Positions 15,260-24,131 are shown, counted from the stretch's first letter. The stretch is DNA of 33,378 bases from Saprospiraceae bacterium (GCA_020631105.1 JAHDHW010000037.1:1-33378); one strand, 5' to 3'. Notes: generated from the letters alone by a model not told the origin. Program-made: numbers and translations.

Positions 15260-18151
15260 ATGAATTTTACATCTTACCATCGCATATGCTGTTTATTGTT
15301 TTTAATGATAAGCAGTATTAGCTTTTTATCTGCTCAGCCTGACTTGATTGTTGTGGAGAGTACTATGCAAAATAGTATGCAGGTGCAAACCCTAAACAGT
15401 AATGATCAGTGTTACCTGAATGAGGGCTGTGTAAATGGCTTGGGAACCCGGGACATTATTCGTTTTACAACCCACATTAAAAATATTGGAAATCAGGACT
15501 TTTATGTCGGAGCGCCTCCAGGCAACCCGAGTCTTGAAAACGAAGTTTGGGAATATGATGAATGTCATGGTCACTGGCATTATGAAGGCTATGCAGAGTA
15601 CAAGCTTTATGATGAAAATAATAATGAGATTCCAATCGGATTCAAAAATGGATTTTGTCTGATCGACATTGAGTGTGATGATGGAGGTACCTTTACTTAT
15701 ACTTGTGGTAATCAGGGAATCTCTGCAGGTTGTGGAGATATTTATAGCTCTGGATTGGATTGCCAATGGATTGATATTACGGATGTACCAGATGGCAGAT
15801 ATAGTTTGGTGATTCGTGTAAACTGGGATCAGGATCCTGATGCTAACGGGCTTTTTGAGCAAAGTTATGCGAATAACTCAGGAGCAGTATGCTTTGATTT
15901 ATTTAGAGAAGGAACGGATGTAGGGATCGATGTTATTGGTAGCGGATGTAATCCGAACACCAATTGTTCAGATGTAACGCTTTCACTCACCCTGGATAAC
16001 TATCCTCAGGAAACCAGCTGGCAAATTCGAAATTCTGGCGGTACCACGGTAGCTAGTGGTGGTACTTACGGTAATCAACCTGACGGATCAACCATAACTG
16101 AAATTACCTGCCTTGAAGATGGCTGTTATGATTTTATAATTAATGACACTTATGGAGATGGTATTTGCTGTGGATACGGAGATGGTAGTTATCAATTGAC
16201 CGATCCTTCTGGTGTGGTACTTGCCTCCGGCGGAGCTTTTCAAAGTGAAGAAATTACCAATTTCTGTGTATCTGAAGTTGCGCCTCCTTGTACAGATAAT
16301 GATAATGATGGGATTTGTGCTGAAGAGGATTGTGATGATAATAATGATATGGTTCCGGCACCTCCCGGCGCAGATTGTAATGATGGAGATCCCAATACAG
16401 AACATGATGAAATCGGCGCTGACGGTTGTAGCTGTGCAGGGACACCGATTGGAGAACATAACGATTGTGACGATATTATCATTACCGGAGATGATGGCTA
16501 CATCGTAATCAATGGAATTGACCTGTTTCCTCACGTAAACATTCAAGTATTCAATAGTTCCTGGACTTTGGTGGATAACTGTGTAGATGATTGTGGTACG
16601 ACGTATGGATACGGTCCGACAGCTGCAGGTACATACTTTGTAAGTATCAAAACCTTTAACGCCGCCTGGCAATATGAGTGTGATATATTGGTCGACCTAG
16701 TAGTTACTGATGATGGTACAGGGTGTACAGATGCTGATGGAGATGGTGTATGTGCAGCAGTAGATTGTGATGATTCCAATCCTGATCTTCCTGCCTTAGC
16801 AGGGGCGCCTTGTAATGATAATGATCCCAATACTTCGGGTGATGTTATTCAGTCAGATGGATGTACTTGTGCAGGAGAGCCGGACGATCCTGGTAATAAT
16901 AATGGAGACTGTAATGATATCAATATTACTACCGGAGCAGGCACGATTGGCATAAGTGGCTTGGATTTTCCTCATATGAACATTCAAATATTTACTTCTA
17001 CCTGGTCTGGATATTTTAATTGTGTGGATAATTGTCCCGATCCTTTCTTGCTGGAGAATGTACCGACAGGTGGATATATCGTTAGTGTAAAAACCTTTAA
17101 TGCGCTTTGGCAACCAGAATGTGATATACTTGTAAATGTAAGTGTTGAAGAAGAAGGGGAGGGATGTACGGATTCCGATGGGGATGGTATCTGTTTCAGT
17201 AATGACTGTGATGATAACGATGCTTTCTTACCTGCTCCTCCGGGCACGGTGTGTAATGACCTTGATCCGAATACCTTGAATGATGTAATTCAGTCAGATG
17301 GATGTACTTGTGCAGGAGTGCCAATTGTTGAAGGCTGTGACTTATCTTATTCAACTGGTGACGGAAGTATTTTGGTCGAAGGCTTAAATACCGCATACGT
17401 AAACCTAAAATTATTCAATGGTTCTTGGGCAACTGAGTTTTCTTGTACAGATGCTTGTACTAACCCGCAGCTTATTGATAATTTGCCTGGTGGTACTTAC
17501 TATCTTGACGTTCAGCTATTTGATGCTTCCTGGCAACCAGTCTGTGAAATGCAGGAATATGTTACGGTTAATAATAGCTCAGGAATTGTTTCTAATAGTG
17601 GTAGTGAATATCTATTCTTTACGGCTGTTGGAGAAGGGGATCGAGTGAATTTGCAATGGACAACTACAGCGGACTATCGAAATAGTTACTTTGTCATGGA
17701 ACGTTCAAGTGATGGAGAACGATTTATAGAACTTGGACAAGTTGCCAGTAATTTGCTTGGCAATATCCCGTCCACTTATCAGCGCCGTGATGAACGACCA
17801 GCGAATGGAAATAATATTTACCGGGTTAAAGAAGTTTTCGAGGATGGCACATTCCGTTATTCTGTACCACGTACAATAGAGGTCGAAAAGAATTGGAATC
17901 CACATAATATATTTCCAAATCCTAGTACAGGATACTTATCCATTAACCTGGAGCAGTATTCAGGTAAATCTGCAAGGATTGTCTTTACGGATAATTTAGG
18001 AAGAACAGTGTATGCGAGGGATTATGACGAATTACAAAAAGAAGCGCTATCAATTGATTTAAGCCAACATAATGCGGGGGTTTACTTCTGCTTTATTATG
18101 ATAGAAGGACGTAGACCAATTGGAGAAAAAGTTATTCTGACAAAACTCTAA
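15260..18151 (+). CDS. Secreted lysyl oxidase with three tandem Asp/Cys-rich modules and T9SS sorting domain
   Basis: 963 aa. Signal peptide 1-25 (ends FLSAQ). Residues about 27-215 are a lysyl oxidase domain: copper ligands His103/105/107 in ECHGHWHYEGY, GFKNGFCLID with Lys129, and YSSGLDCQWIDITDVPDGRYSL with Tyr162. Lys129 and Tyr162 align with Lys320 and Tyr355 of human LOX, which form the LTQ cofactor. The enzyme should oxidise peptidyl lysine or other primary amines with O2 outside the cell. Residues about 236-336 form a Cys/Gly-rich domain (TYGDGICCGYGDGSYQL). Three modules of about 147 aa follow (344-772). After an Fn3-like spacer comes a T9SS type A domain (IFPNPSTGYLSINL). Start is the only ATG giving the signal peptide. 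Confidence 0.9.
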   Translation: MNFTSYHRICCLLFLMISSISFLSAQPDLIVVESTMQNSMQVQTLNSNDQCYLNEGCVNGLGTRDIIRFTTHIKNIGNQDFYVGAPPGNPSLENEVWEYDECHGHWHYEGYAEYKLYDENNNEIPIGFKNGFCLIDIECDDGGTFTYTCGNQGISAGCGDIYSSGLDCQWIDITDVPDGRYSLVIRVNWDQDPDANGLFEQSYANNSGAVCFDLFREGTDVGIDVIGSGCNPNTNCSDVTLSLTLDNYPQETSWQIRNSGGTTVASGGTYGNQPDGSTITEITCLEDGCYDFIINDTYGDGICCGYGDGSYQLTDPSGVVLASGGAFQSEEITNFCVSEVAPPCTDNDNDGICAEEDCDDNNDMVPAPPGADCNDGDPNTEHDEIGADGCSCAGTPIGEHNDCDDIIITGDDGYIVINGIDLFPHVNIQVFNSSWTLVDNCVDDCGTTYGYGPTAAGTYFVSIKTFNAAWQYECDILVDLVVTDDGTGCTDADGDGVCAAVDCDDSNPDLPALAGAPCNDNDPNTSGDVIQSDGCTCAGEPDDPGNNNGDCNDINITTGAGTIGISGLDFPHMNIQIFTSTWSGYFNCVDNCPDPFLLENVPTGGYIVSVKTFNALWQPECDILVNVSVEEEGEGCTDSDGDGICFSNDCDDNDAFLPAPPGTVCNDLDPNTLNDVIQSDGCTCAGVPIVEGCDLSYSTGDGSILVEGLNTAYVNLKLFNGSWATEFSCTDACTNPQLIDNLPGGTYYLDVQLFDASWQPVCEMQEYVTVNNSSGIVSNSGSEYLFFTAVGEGDRVNLQWTTTADYRNSYFVMERSSDGERFIELGQVASNLLGNIPSTYQRRDERPANGNNIYRVKEVFEDGTFRYSVPRTIEVEKNWNPHNIFPNPSTGYLSINLEQYSGKSARIVFTDNLGRTVYARDYDELQKEALSIDLSQHNAGVYFCFIMIEGRRPIGEKVILTKL
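16289..17575 (+). repeat. Three tandem ~440-bp coding modules in the lysyl oxidase gene
   Basis: The protein modules begin at residues 344, 489 and 636, a spacing of 145-147 aa. Each has a ~51-aa Asp-rich part (CTDxDxDGxC..xDCDD ... CNDxDPNT ... DGCxCAG) and a ~80-aa part ending in a FN/FDAxWQxxC motif. The Asp-rich half resembles calcium-binding DxDxDG loops. The copies have diverged at DNA level, apart from short near-identical stretches such as attcagtcagatggatgtac in copies 2 and 3. Confidence 0.85.
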
Positions 18152-18165
18152 GCGATCGCTAGTCA

Positions 18166-18211
18166 TAAAAAAGGGGAACAAATTTCAGTTAAGAATTTGC
18201 TCCCCTTTTTA
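18166..18211. terminator. Bidirectional terminator between the lysyl oxidase and the TIR/TPR/SDR genes
   Basis: aaaaaaggggaacaaattt pairs with gaatttgctcccctttttat, with one A/C mismatch and a 7-nt loop. An A-run on the left and a T-run on the right serve both strands. It lies 15 nt after the lysyl oxidase stop and 13 nt from the end of the convergent gene. Confidence 0.8.
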
Positions 18212-18223
18212 TTTTAGCAAGTT

Positions 18224-21139
18224 TTACGATCGTCCTGAACGATCAATAAAATTACTATTGGCCTGCTGTGTACCTGTCATCAAAATATCCTGGATATTTA
18301 CATGTGCAGGAGCATTAGCCATGTAGAAAATGGCATCTGCCACATCACTCGAAGTCAAGGGTTTGAAATCATTGTAAATCTTTGCACGTTCTTCATCTTC
18401 GAATCTTACAAAGGCGAATTCCGTTTCCTCAACATGACCGGGGCTTACCTGCCCAACCCGAATGTTATGCTGATGTAAATCAACCCGCATCGCTTTAGTC
18501 AGTGCATCCACTGCATGCTTCGTTGCGCAGTAAACATTCCCTTTAGGGTAGACCTCTTTGCCGGCGGTAGAGCAAACGTTAATAATTTGACCAGAACGGC
18601 GAGCGACCATATGTGGAGCGATTGCTCGAGTCATATACAGGAGCCCTTTGATATTAGTATCAATCATGGTGTCCCAATGCTCAATGTCTCCTTCGTGAAT
18701 AGTGTCGAATCCTTTTGCGAGTCCTGCATTATTTATGAGGAGATCAATGTTTTTCCATTCATCTTCCAGGTTATCCATCATTTCTTTGACCTGGTCGATT
18801 TGACGAACATCAAATGGAAGGATTTTAACCTCCTTTCCGTAGGTGCTTTCAAACTCTGCTTTCATTTTTATTAATCGCTCGTCCCTGCGGCCGGTGAGCA
18901 TAACGCGGTAACCCGCTGCCGCAAATTTAATAGCCGTGGCTTTTCCGATACCAGAGGTGGCTCCGGTGATCATTACCAATTGGTCGACATCAGGAACGGC
19001 CGGGGTTTCTTCTAACACAGGAGCAACGACGTGTTGTTGCTTACTTTCTTCCGCAGCAATATAGAATTTTGCATCACGCTCCGGAGTGCGAATCTCAGGA
19101 ACAGACCGCCAGGCATTCTGGTAGAATTCCGCGGCTTTCTGAAAAGATTGTTCTTCGAATAATAATTCCGCCAGGTTTAAGTTGGCTTCAGCATGATCAG
19201 GATTAAGATCTAAGCAGCTTTCGAAATGCTTACGTGCTTTCTGAGGTTTTGACTGATTGTTTTTATAAAGCTGTGCTAACCGGAAGTGCGCCTCATCATT
19301 GGTAGGTTTTTCCTTGATTGCTTTTTTGAAGTATTTGGTAGCTAGTTTCGGGTTTTCTGCGAAGAAACCAGCGGTGATCAGTGCAAGTTTGTAGTTGATT
19401 CCTTTGGCATCCGGGTTAAGAGACATGACTTTTTCGTAGTAACTCTTAGCAAGCAAAAAGTCATTATTATGCTCTGCTATCTCCGCCATTAGTTTATAGG
19501 CTCCAATATGATTTGGATCGACTTTAAGGACACGCTCCAACTCAATGGAAGCACGATCAAGATCCTGAACTTCTTCTTTCAGGCTTTTGGCTAATAAAAA
19601 ACGGGCTTCTGTATCATCCGGATTTTTTTCTAAGATTTCTTCAAATATTTGAATGCCATCCTGGTGAGCACCGCTTGTCATAAAGCCAAGTGCATTATCC
19701 AAATCAACATTTGTTGCTTCAATCTCCATTTCAGGAATATTGAGGAAGTCAATTTCTTCTTCGATTTCTGCATCCTGCATTTCTTCGCCTAGAGCATCGT
19801 CCGAAACGAGTTCTCCAATCTCCTCTTGCTCTTCCTCCATCAATTGATCTTGATTGTTATCACTATTAAGGTCCCCCATTTCAAAAGTTGAATCCTCCAT
19901 GATAATCTCTTCTTCGGTGAAATCGATATCCTCATCGTAATCTTCCTCTATATCTTCGATTTCGATGCCTTCAAAAGGGTCAAAATCCTCTGTCATTTCA
20001 TCCTCAGATTCCATATCTATACTTTCTTCATACTCTTCATCTTCATCTTCAATGATTACATCTTCGATGATGAGTTCTTCTTCTACTTGTGGATCTTCTT
20101 GATCAGAGATGTTTTCTCCTACTTCAGTATTTTCATCCGGAGTATATACGTTTTCTAATACCTTCGGGATGTCCGTATTTGGTGTATCTGTATTATTGCC
20201 GTTTAAAATGTCAGCTGATTCAAAGGTGTTCATTTCGTCGAGGATCTCATCAATTGCCTGTTCTTCCTCTTCGATGGGAATATTATCTGATAGCGTGCTT
20301 GAGCTTATTATTTGCTGGCTTCCATCAAGATTTATCTGTTCAGTTACATTACTAACTGACTCGCTAACTACTTCAGGTTCTTCTACGATGACAGGTGGAA
20401 TATCTGCTACTTTTTCTTCTACGATAGGCGCTATGTTAGCGAGCTTCTCGTTAATGGTCTCTGGTTGTTTTTCGATTGTTTCTTCAGGAGACACCTTTAC
20501 TTCTGGTACAGGAGGAATCTTAGCAATAGATGGGCGAGGGTCGTTGATAGCTTGTCGGCTATAATTTTGGTGTTGGATAGCGGTACCATATTTTTTGAAG
20601 AACAGCTCAAAGTCATTAAATGCCATTTGCTCAAAAGTCCAGTAATTCTTATTCCGGATAATCCTCAAAAAATCTCCTATCTGACTGGATATTTCTTTTA
20701 CCTGTTGTAAGCGCTGATTAAAGGCCTCCTCCTGATCAGGTTGAATAGACCTTTTTTTCTTTCGTAGCTCCAGGTATTTTTCTTGCCAATAATTCATATA
20801 CTGGATCACATTACTTACTCGATCAAAGGACGTTTCTGTTCTGCCATCAGGATATTGACCATCTGTAACTACAACTTGCAGTTGTTCAACTTTGGGAGAA
20901 TTTTGAACAAATGCGAGCATATTGGTCATGCATGCTTCGTTTTTTAGGAAATTATCACTCAGCAATAAAATTCCCTGAGACGTAGCATTAGCGATCAGAT
21001 TAATAATCCCTTCACTGCTCTGAGTCTGATCAGAAGACAGCAAATCAAAACCAAATTGGGCCCTCGCAAGCTTATCGGCGATCTCTTTGGCGAATGAATG
21101 GTTATCCTTACAATAGGCGATGTACAGTGTGTTAGACAT
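18224..21139 (-). CDS. TIR-like / acidic linker / TPR / short-chain dehydrogenase fusion protein
   Basis: 971 aa in one uninterrupted frame. Residues 1-about 95 look TIR-like: TLYIAYCKDNHSFAKEIADKL (strand A, helix A), FDLLSSDQTQ (BB-loop position), GILLLSDNFLKNEAC (strand C onward). Where active TIR NADases have Glu (CxxE) this has CMTN (Asn73). Residues 96-190 are helical (NYWTFEQMAF). About 200-475 is a long linker, strongly acidic from 286. About 480-695 carries TPRs (NPDDTEARFLLAKSL, DPNHIGAYKLMAEIA, NPDHAEANLNLAELL). Residues 720-971 are a complete SDR of the YdfG type: TGATSGIG 725-732, NNAG 803-806, Ser857, Tyr870, Lys874; Arg751-Arg752 suggests NADP. The SDR should reduce a carbonyl or oxidise a hydroxy acid; the role of the fusion is unknown. 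Cytoplasmic. Own transcript is likely, 81 nt after the TlpA-like gene. Confidence 0.8.
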   Translation of the reverse strand: MSNTLYIAYCKDNHSFAKEIADKLARAQFGFDLLSSDQTQSSEGIINLIANATSQGILLLSDNFLKNEACMTNMLAFVQNSPKVEQLQVVVTDGQYPDGRTETSFDRVSNVIQYMNYWQEKYLELRKKKRSIQPDQEEAFNQRLQQVKEISSQIGDFLRIIRNKNYWTFEQMAFNDFELFFKKYGTAIQHQNYSRQAINDPRPSIAKIPPVPEVKVSPEETIEKQPETINEKLANIAPIVEEKVADIPPVIVEEPEVVSESVSNVTEQINLDGSQQIISSSTLSDNIPIEEEEQAIDEILDEMNTFESADILNGNNTDTPNTDIPKVLENVYTPDENTEVGENISDQEDPQVEEELIIEDVIIEDEDEEYEESIDMESEDEMTEDFDPFEGIEIEDIEEDYDEDIDFTEEEIIMEDSTFEMGDLNSDNNQDQLMEEEQEEIGELVSDDALGEEMQDAEIEEEIDFLNIPEMEIEATNVDLDNALGFMTSGAHQDGIQIFEEILEKNPDDTEARFLLAKSLKEEVQDLDRASIELERVLKVDPNHIGAYKLMAEIAEHNNDFLLAKSYYEKVMSLNPDAKGINYKLALITAGFFAENPKLATKYFKKAIKEKPTNDEAHFRLAQLYKNNQSKPQKARKHFESCLDLNPDHAEANLNLAELLFEEQSFQKAAEFYQNAWRSVPEIRTPERDAKFYIAAEESKQQHVVAPVLEETPAVPDVDQLVMITGATSGIGKATAIKFAAAGYRVMLTGRRDERLIKMKAEFESTYGKEVKILPFDVRQIDQVKEMMDNLEDEWKNIDLLINNAGLAKGFDTIHEGDIEHWDTMIDTNIKGLLYMTRAIAPHMVARRSGQIINVCSTAGKEVYPKGNVYCATKHAVDALTKAMRVDLHQHNIRVGQVSPGHVEETEFAFVRFEDEERAKIYNDFKPLTSSDVADAIFYMANAPAHVNIQDILMTGTQQANSNFIDRSGRS

Positions 21140-21170
21140 AAATAATTTTACGTTAGCAGTTAAAAAGTAA

Positions 21171-21198
21171 GCCTGAATGTAATTTAATTTATTCAGGC
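21171..21198 (-). terminator. Possible weak terminator or attenuator between the TlpA-like and TIR/TPR/SDR genes
   Basis: gcctgaat (21171-21178) pairs with attcaggc (21191-21198) around a 12-nt loop. On the minus strand it is followed by TTACTTTTTAA, a loose U-tract that also contains TACTTTTT, one base off the -7 consensus. It could end the TlpA-like transcript while the next gene starts from its own promoter. Confidence 0.4.
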
Positions 21199-21220
21199 GC
21201 TTAATGATTATTTGCTGTTC

Positions 21221-22567
21221 TTAATTTAGTTCTTGTTCTTCATTAAGCAAGGTACCGACATATTCATCAAACTCTTTTACAAAGCCTGCATAAGTACTTG
21301 TAGCAGGTCCGGAAAAGCCAGTATGAATACGACGAACTTTATTATTACGATCAATAAAAATCATCGTAGGATACGAAAGAATATGGTTTAGCATCGGAAA
21401 GGTCTCAGCGGCTTCTTTTTTATCAAAATAACCTCCCAACAATAGCTCATAATTCATACCGAATTTTTCTTTATAGGTCTTGAGCGCCTTCATATTTTTG
21501 GCTTGGTCGCGATAACGCTCAAATCCGATGCTTATAACGGCTAAATCGTCACTAGAATTTTTTTGAAGATAATCTACTAAGAAGGCAGTTTCATCTCGAC
21601 AGTTGGGGCACCAGGTCCCCATAATCTGAACGATCTTCACTTTATTTTGATATTGCTCATCCTCAAGACTAACAGTTTGACCGTTGATATTAGGTAGTTC
21701 AAAGCTGATTTTATCATATCCTTCTTTAAGGTAAGTCAAAGTATCAGGGCTACCTAATTCATAATTATTGTTACGTAAGGCTTTCCAAATTGTTTTATAA
21801 TGCGAACCAGATTTGAAGGTTCCCAACAGAGAATTATCTTCCTGGGCTTTTGCTTCGAATAGGAAAGCATGCGAACCGTCGAAACAAGATAGATATGCCT
21901 TGTTGGCTTGAACACTACCCGCTAAATATCGATAATCGCCGGTTTCTGTGCGAAAGGTTCCGGTAAGCTCATTTCCTTTTTGCTGAAATTCACCAATAGC
22001 CTTATAAGGCTCATCATCCGGTGAGAATGTAACTTCCCATTTTCCGGCCATATCAATCTCCGGTGTTTTTTGGAGCTGGGTGAAACGGAAGCCTTTTCCA
22101 TAGCGCGCATAAAAAGGGATGCTATAGTCATCCCCTCGGTAGGGAACAAACCATTTGCCTTCAATTTTATCATCTTCAAACCCCGCTTTGATATAGGTTC
22201 CATAAACCGGGAAATTGATTAGGATAGAGTCTTCATTGGTTGCACGGTCGTGCCATACTTTGATATCATCCACTTTTATTCGCTCCGGACCATTAATGAT
22301 CTCCATATAAAAATTTGTCTGGTCGGTGTAGACGATATCAAAATTGAAAGGGAGCTGCCCTTCAGTAACATCTTCAATACTTTTGACGACATTATCTTTA
22401 TTTCGCTGACCGACTTGCACGGGGATATTCGAAGGTGTTAACTCAAGCACGGCGCGCCAGCGCCCCGGAGGTACAACCGAATAGCTGTTTTCAAAGGAGA
22501 AACAGCCAGCGAGTAATAAAAAAAGTCCTGCGAGAGAGACGAAGGCTATAAATTTTATAATTTTCAT
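21221..22567 (-). CDS. TlpA-like thioredoxin-fold lipoprotein
   Basis: 448 aa. The lipoprotein signal ends at Cys22 (FLLLAGC). Residues about 30-270 are a beta-rich N-terminal region like the DUF4369-type extensions of Bacteroidota TlpA proteins (GKWFVPYRGDDYSIPFYARYG, GEFQQKGNELTGTFRTETGDYRYLAGSV). Residues about 286-440 form a TlpA/AhpC-TSA thioredoxin domain with CPNC at 320-323 in MGTWCPNCRDE and the cis-Pro loop LSYPTMIFID. The protein is likely anchored in an envelope membrane and acts on periplasmic disulfides, reducing or oxidising an unknown client; TlpA/ResA relatives serve cytochrome c maturation. It is followed by the TIR/TPR/SDR gene. No cytochrome maturation genes are adjacent. 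Confidence 0.88.
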   Translation of the reverse strand: MKIIKFIAFVSLAGLFLLLAGCFSFENSYSVVPPGRWRAVLELTPSNIPVQVGQRNKDNVVKSIEDVTEGQLPFNFDIVYTDQTNFYMEIINGPERIKVDDIKVWHDRATNEDSILINFPVYGTYIKAGFEDDKIEGKWFVPYRGDDYSIPFYARYGKGFRFTQLQKTPEIDMAGKWEVTFSPDDEPYKAIGEFQQKGNELTGTFRTETGDYRYLAGSVQANKAYLSCFDGSHAFLFEAKAQEDNSLLGTFKSGSHYKTIWKALRNNNYELGSPDTLTYLKEGYDKISFELPNINGQTVSLEDEQYQNKVKIVQIMGTWCPNCRDETAFLVDYLQKNSSDDLAVISIGFERYRDQAKNMKALKTYKEKFGMNYELLLGGYFDKKEAAETFPMLNHILSYPTMIFIDRNNKVRRIHTGFSGPATSTYAGFVKEFDEYVGTLLNEEQELN

Positions 22568-22662
22568 GGTGTTGTGTTTAATCTTCTAAGGATAAAGGTA
22601 AATATAAGTAGGGATATAGCCATAAAGCAATAATGTTATATAATGCCCAGGCTCTGCAATAA

Positions 22663-22698
22663 AAAACCCCTTAATCCGGGATAGGTTTAAGAGGTTTT
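22663..22698 (-). terminator. Terminator of the 22717-23253 gene
   Basis: aaaaccccttaa and ttaagaggtttt pair with a single C/A mismatch. On the minus strand the hairpin is followed by ggggttttttatt, a good U-tract. It lies 19 nt beyond the stop of the gene read from the right. Confidence 0.6.
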
Positions 22699-22716
22699 CG
22701 AAAAAGTCCAGAAAAA

Positions 22717-23253
22717 TTATCTGCTGCTTTCTCCTTTGAAATGATCATCCTTGTACTTAAATAATACATTGAATGAAGTAAGGCTACCATAAATTCTGGT
22801 AATGTATTGTTGAAGATTTACCTTTTCTTCATCGCTAAGCTTGCTGGAATTAATTCTTTGTTCCATAACCCGTAAGCGATCACGAACCATCACAATTTTA
22901 TGGAAAAAAGTATCGATAGGCATCTCTTTTGATTTGAGTCCTTCTTCTCCTGGTTTAAGGATTAATTGACCATCTTTCCATTTGTCACCCAAATCGACCG
23001 TCTCCGAAGTACCTAACCAGGATTTTAAGATTTTTACTAAGGATTGTTCTGCCTCTGAAAAAGACACCTCCTCCGTCGGTTCGATCGCTTCGATGACATC
23101 CCAGTTATCGTAATTTCGCCCTACGTCTTTTATTCCATAAGTGATAAAGCATACTTCGTAAGCTGCTTTGTGTAAACGAATGATGACTCCTTCACCAAAT
23201 GCAGGGTGCTTTACTCTGGAGCCGACCCCTAATGTTTTCGTTTGAACTTCCAT
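22717..23253 (-). CDS. Conserved unknown with N-terminal Tudor/UvrD-C-like motif
   Basis: 178 aa, soluble. Residues 8-30 (LGVGSRVKHPAFGEGVIIRL) look like the small SH3/Tudor-like domain found at the C-terminus of UvrD/PcrA helicases (G..V.H..FG.G.V), which binds RNA polymerase there. The C-terminal half (about 112-170) is helical: FFHKIVMVRDRLRVMEQRIN and EEKVNLQQYITRIYGSLTSFNVLF. I recognise no family for the whole. It lies 59 nt after the M23 peptidase gene on the same strand, so the two may share a transcript that ends at the hairpin at 22663-22698. A nucleic-acid- or polymerase-related role is only a guess. Confidence 0.65.
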   Translation of the reverse strand: MEVQTKTLGVGSRVKHPAFGEGVIIRLHKAAYEVCFITYGIKDVGRNYDNWDVIEAIEPTEEVSFSEAEQSLVKILKSWLGTSETVDLGDKWKDGQLILKPGEEGLKSKEMPIDTFFHKIVMVRDRLRVMEQRINSSKLSDEEKVNLQQYITRIYGSLTSFNVLFKYKDDHFKGESSR

Positions 23254-23312
23254 AGGATTGAATTTTTGCTTTGGTTTACGGCAGATTTCTTTATGGAGTT
23301 ACAATTTGCTTA

Positions 23313-24131
23313 TTATTTTGAAGTATAGGGTTTCCGTTCTTCCAAATAGTCTACTTTGTCGCCGACTCTGAACTTTGTACGGACAGATTTGCGGGTATTA
23401 AATTCAGGGGTATAAACTTCAAAATGTAAATGTGGACCACTGGACCATCCGGTATTCCCGCTATAACCAATTACTTGTCCGGCGCTGACCTTATCTCCGG
23501 CTTTCACTTTAGCGCCATCCTTTTGAAGATGGACATAGGAAGCGAAGGTTCCGTCCTCATCATGATAGATCAATACATAGTTGGCCAGACCTTTACACTT
23601 ATGCGTTTTACAGCCTTTATCAGAATCTTCTTTGACGGCGATGACTGTACCTTCACGAGCAGCCAATACTTCTGTTCCGGACTTAAGGTCAAAATCTAAG
23701 GCCAGTAAATTATGATGAGAAAATCGACCATTATATCCCTGACCAATTACACTGCGCTTTCCTTTCTCGAAAGGTAGGGTATAAGCATAGTCATCATTAT
23801 GAACAGTATTAAAAACATCACCTAAATTGTATTTGAAATCAAACAGGTAATTTGAATTTGCCTGCTTATTGATAGGGACCAGAGATACAATTAGATATTC
23901 CTCGCCGTCGTTAGGAATGACCATCTCTACCGGAAGGCCTTTACTGACTTTAAGATTCTCTAAAGTCGGGAAGCTCATCATAATGGAGACTGGGCAGTGT
24001 CCGGAATTATGAGCATAAAGATTTATTTTACCATCTGCCTGATCTTCATAAACTTCAATCCAATCGATTTGAATTTGTGAGAAGCCTAATGTAGAAACTA
24101 ACAGACTTATTAAGAATAGCAATTGTTTCAT
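23313..24131 (-). CDS. Secreted M23 (LytM-type) metallopeptidase
   Basis: 272 aa. Signal peptide 1-19 (ending TLGFSQ). Residues about 21-115 are a beta-rich N-terminal domain. The peptidase M23 domain covers about 135-245, with zinc-site residues His139/140 and Asp146 (SHHNLLALDFDL), His201 (YVHLQKDG), and HLH at 234-236 (GPHLHFEVY). GTEVLAAREGTVIAVKED and AGDKVSAGQVIGYSGNTG are family motifs. The full metal set suggests an active enzyme that cuts peptide cross-links of peptidoglycan in the periplasm, or another Gly-rich target. An insertion with two Cys (DKGCKTHKCKG) lies between strands. The gene leads the 178-aa gene on the same strand. Confidence 0.9.
   Translation of the reverse strand: MKQLLFLISLLVSTLGFSQIQIDWIEVYEDQADGKINLYAHNSGHCPVSIMMSFPTLENLKVSKGLPVEMVIPNDGEEYLIVSLVPINKQANSNYLFDFKYNLGDVFNTVHNDDYAYTLPFEKGKRSVIGQGYNGRFSHHNLLALDFDLKSGTEVLAAREGTVIAVKEDSDKGCKTHKCKGLANYVLIYHDEDGTFASYVHLQKDGAKVKAGDKVSAGQVIGYSGNTGWSSGPHLHFEVYTPEFNTRKSVRTKFRVGDKVDYLEERKPYTSK

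Noticed and set aside
15392-17396. Long antisense frames within the lysyl oxidase gene
   Set aside because: They mirror the Asp/Cys-rich repeat codons and have no motif or signal of their own.
16289-17575. CRISPR-like array or satellite repeat
   Set aside because: The units are in-frame protein modules of about 440 bp with diverged DNA, not short repeats with unique spacers.
18224-21139. Calling the N-terminal TIR-like domain an active NADase or anti-phage effector
   Set aside because: The CxxE position reads CMTN and there are no adjacent defence genes; the TIR fold itself is only moderately supported.
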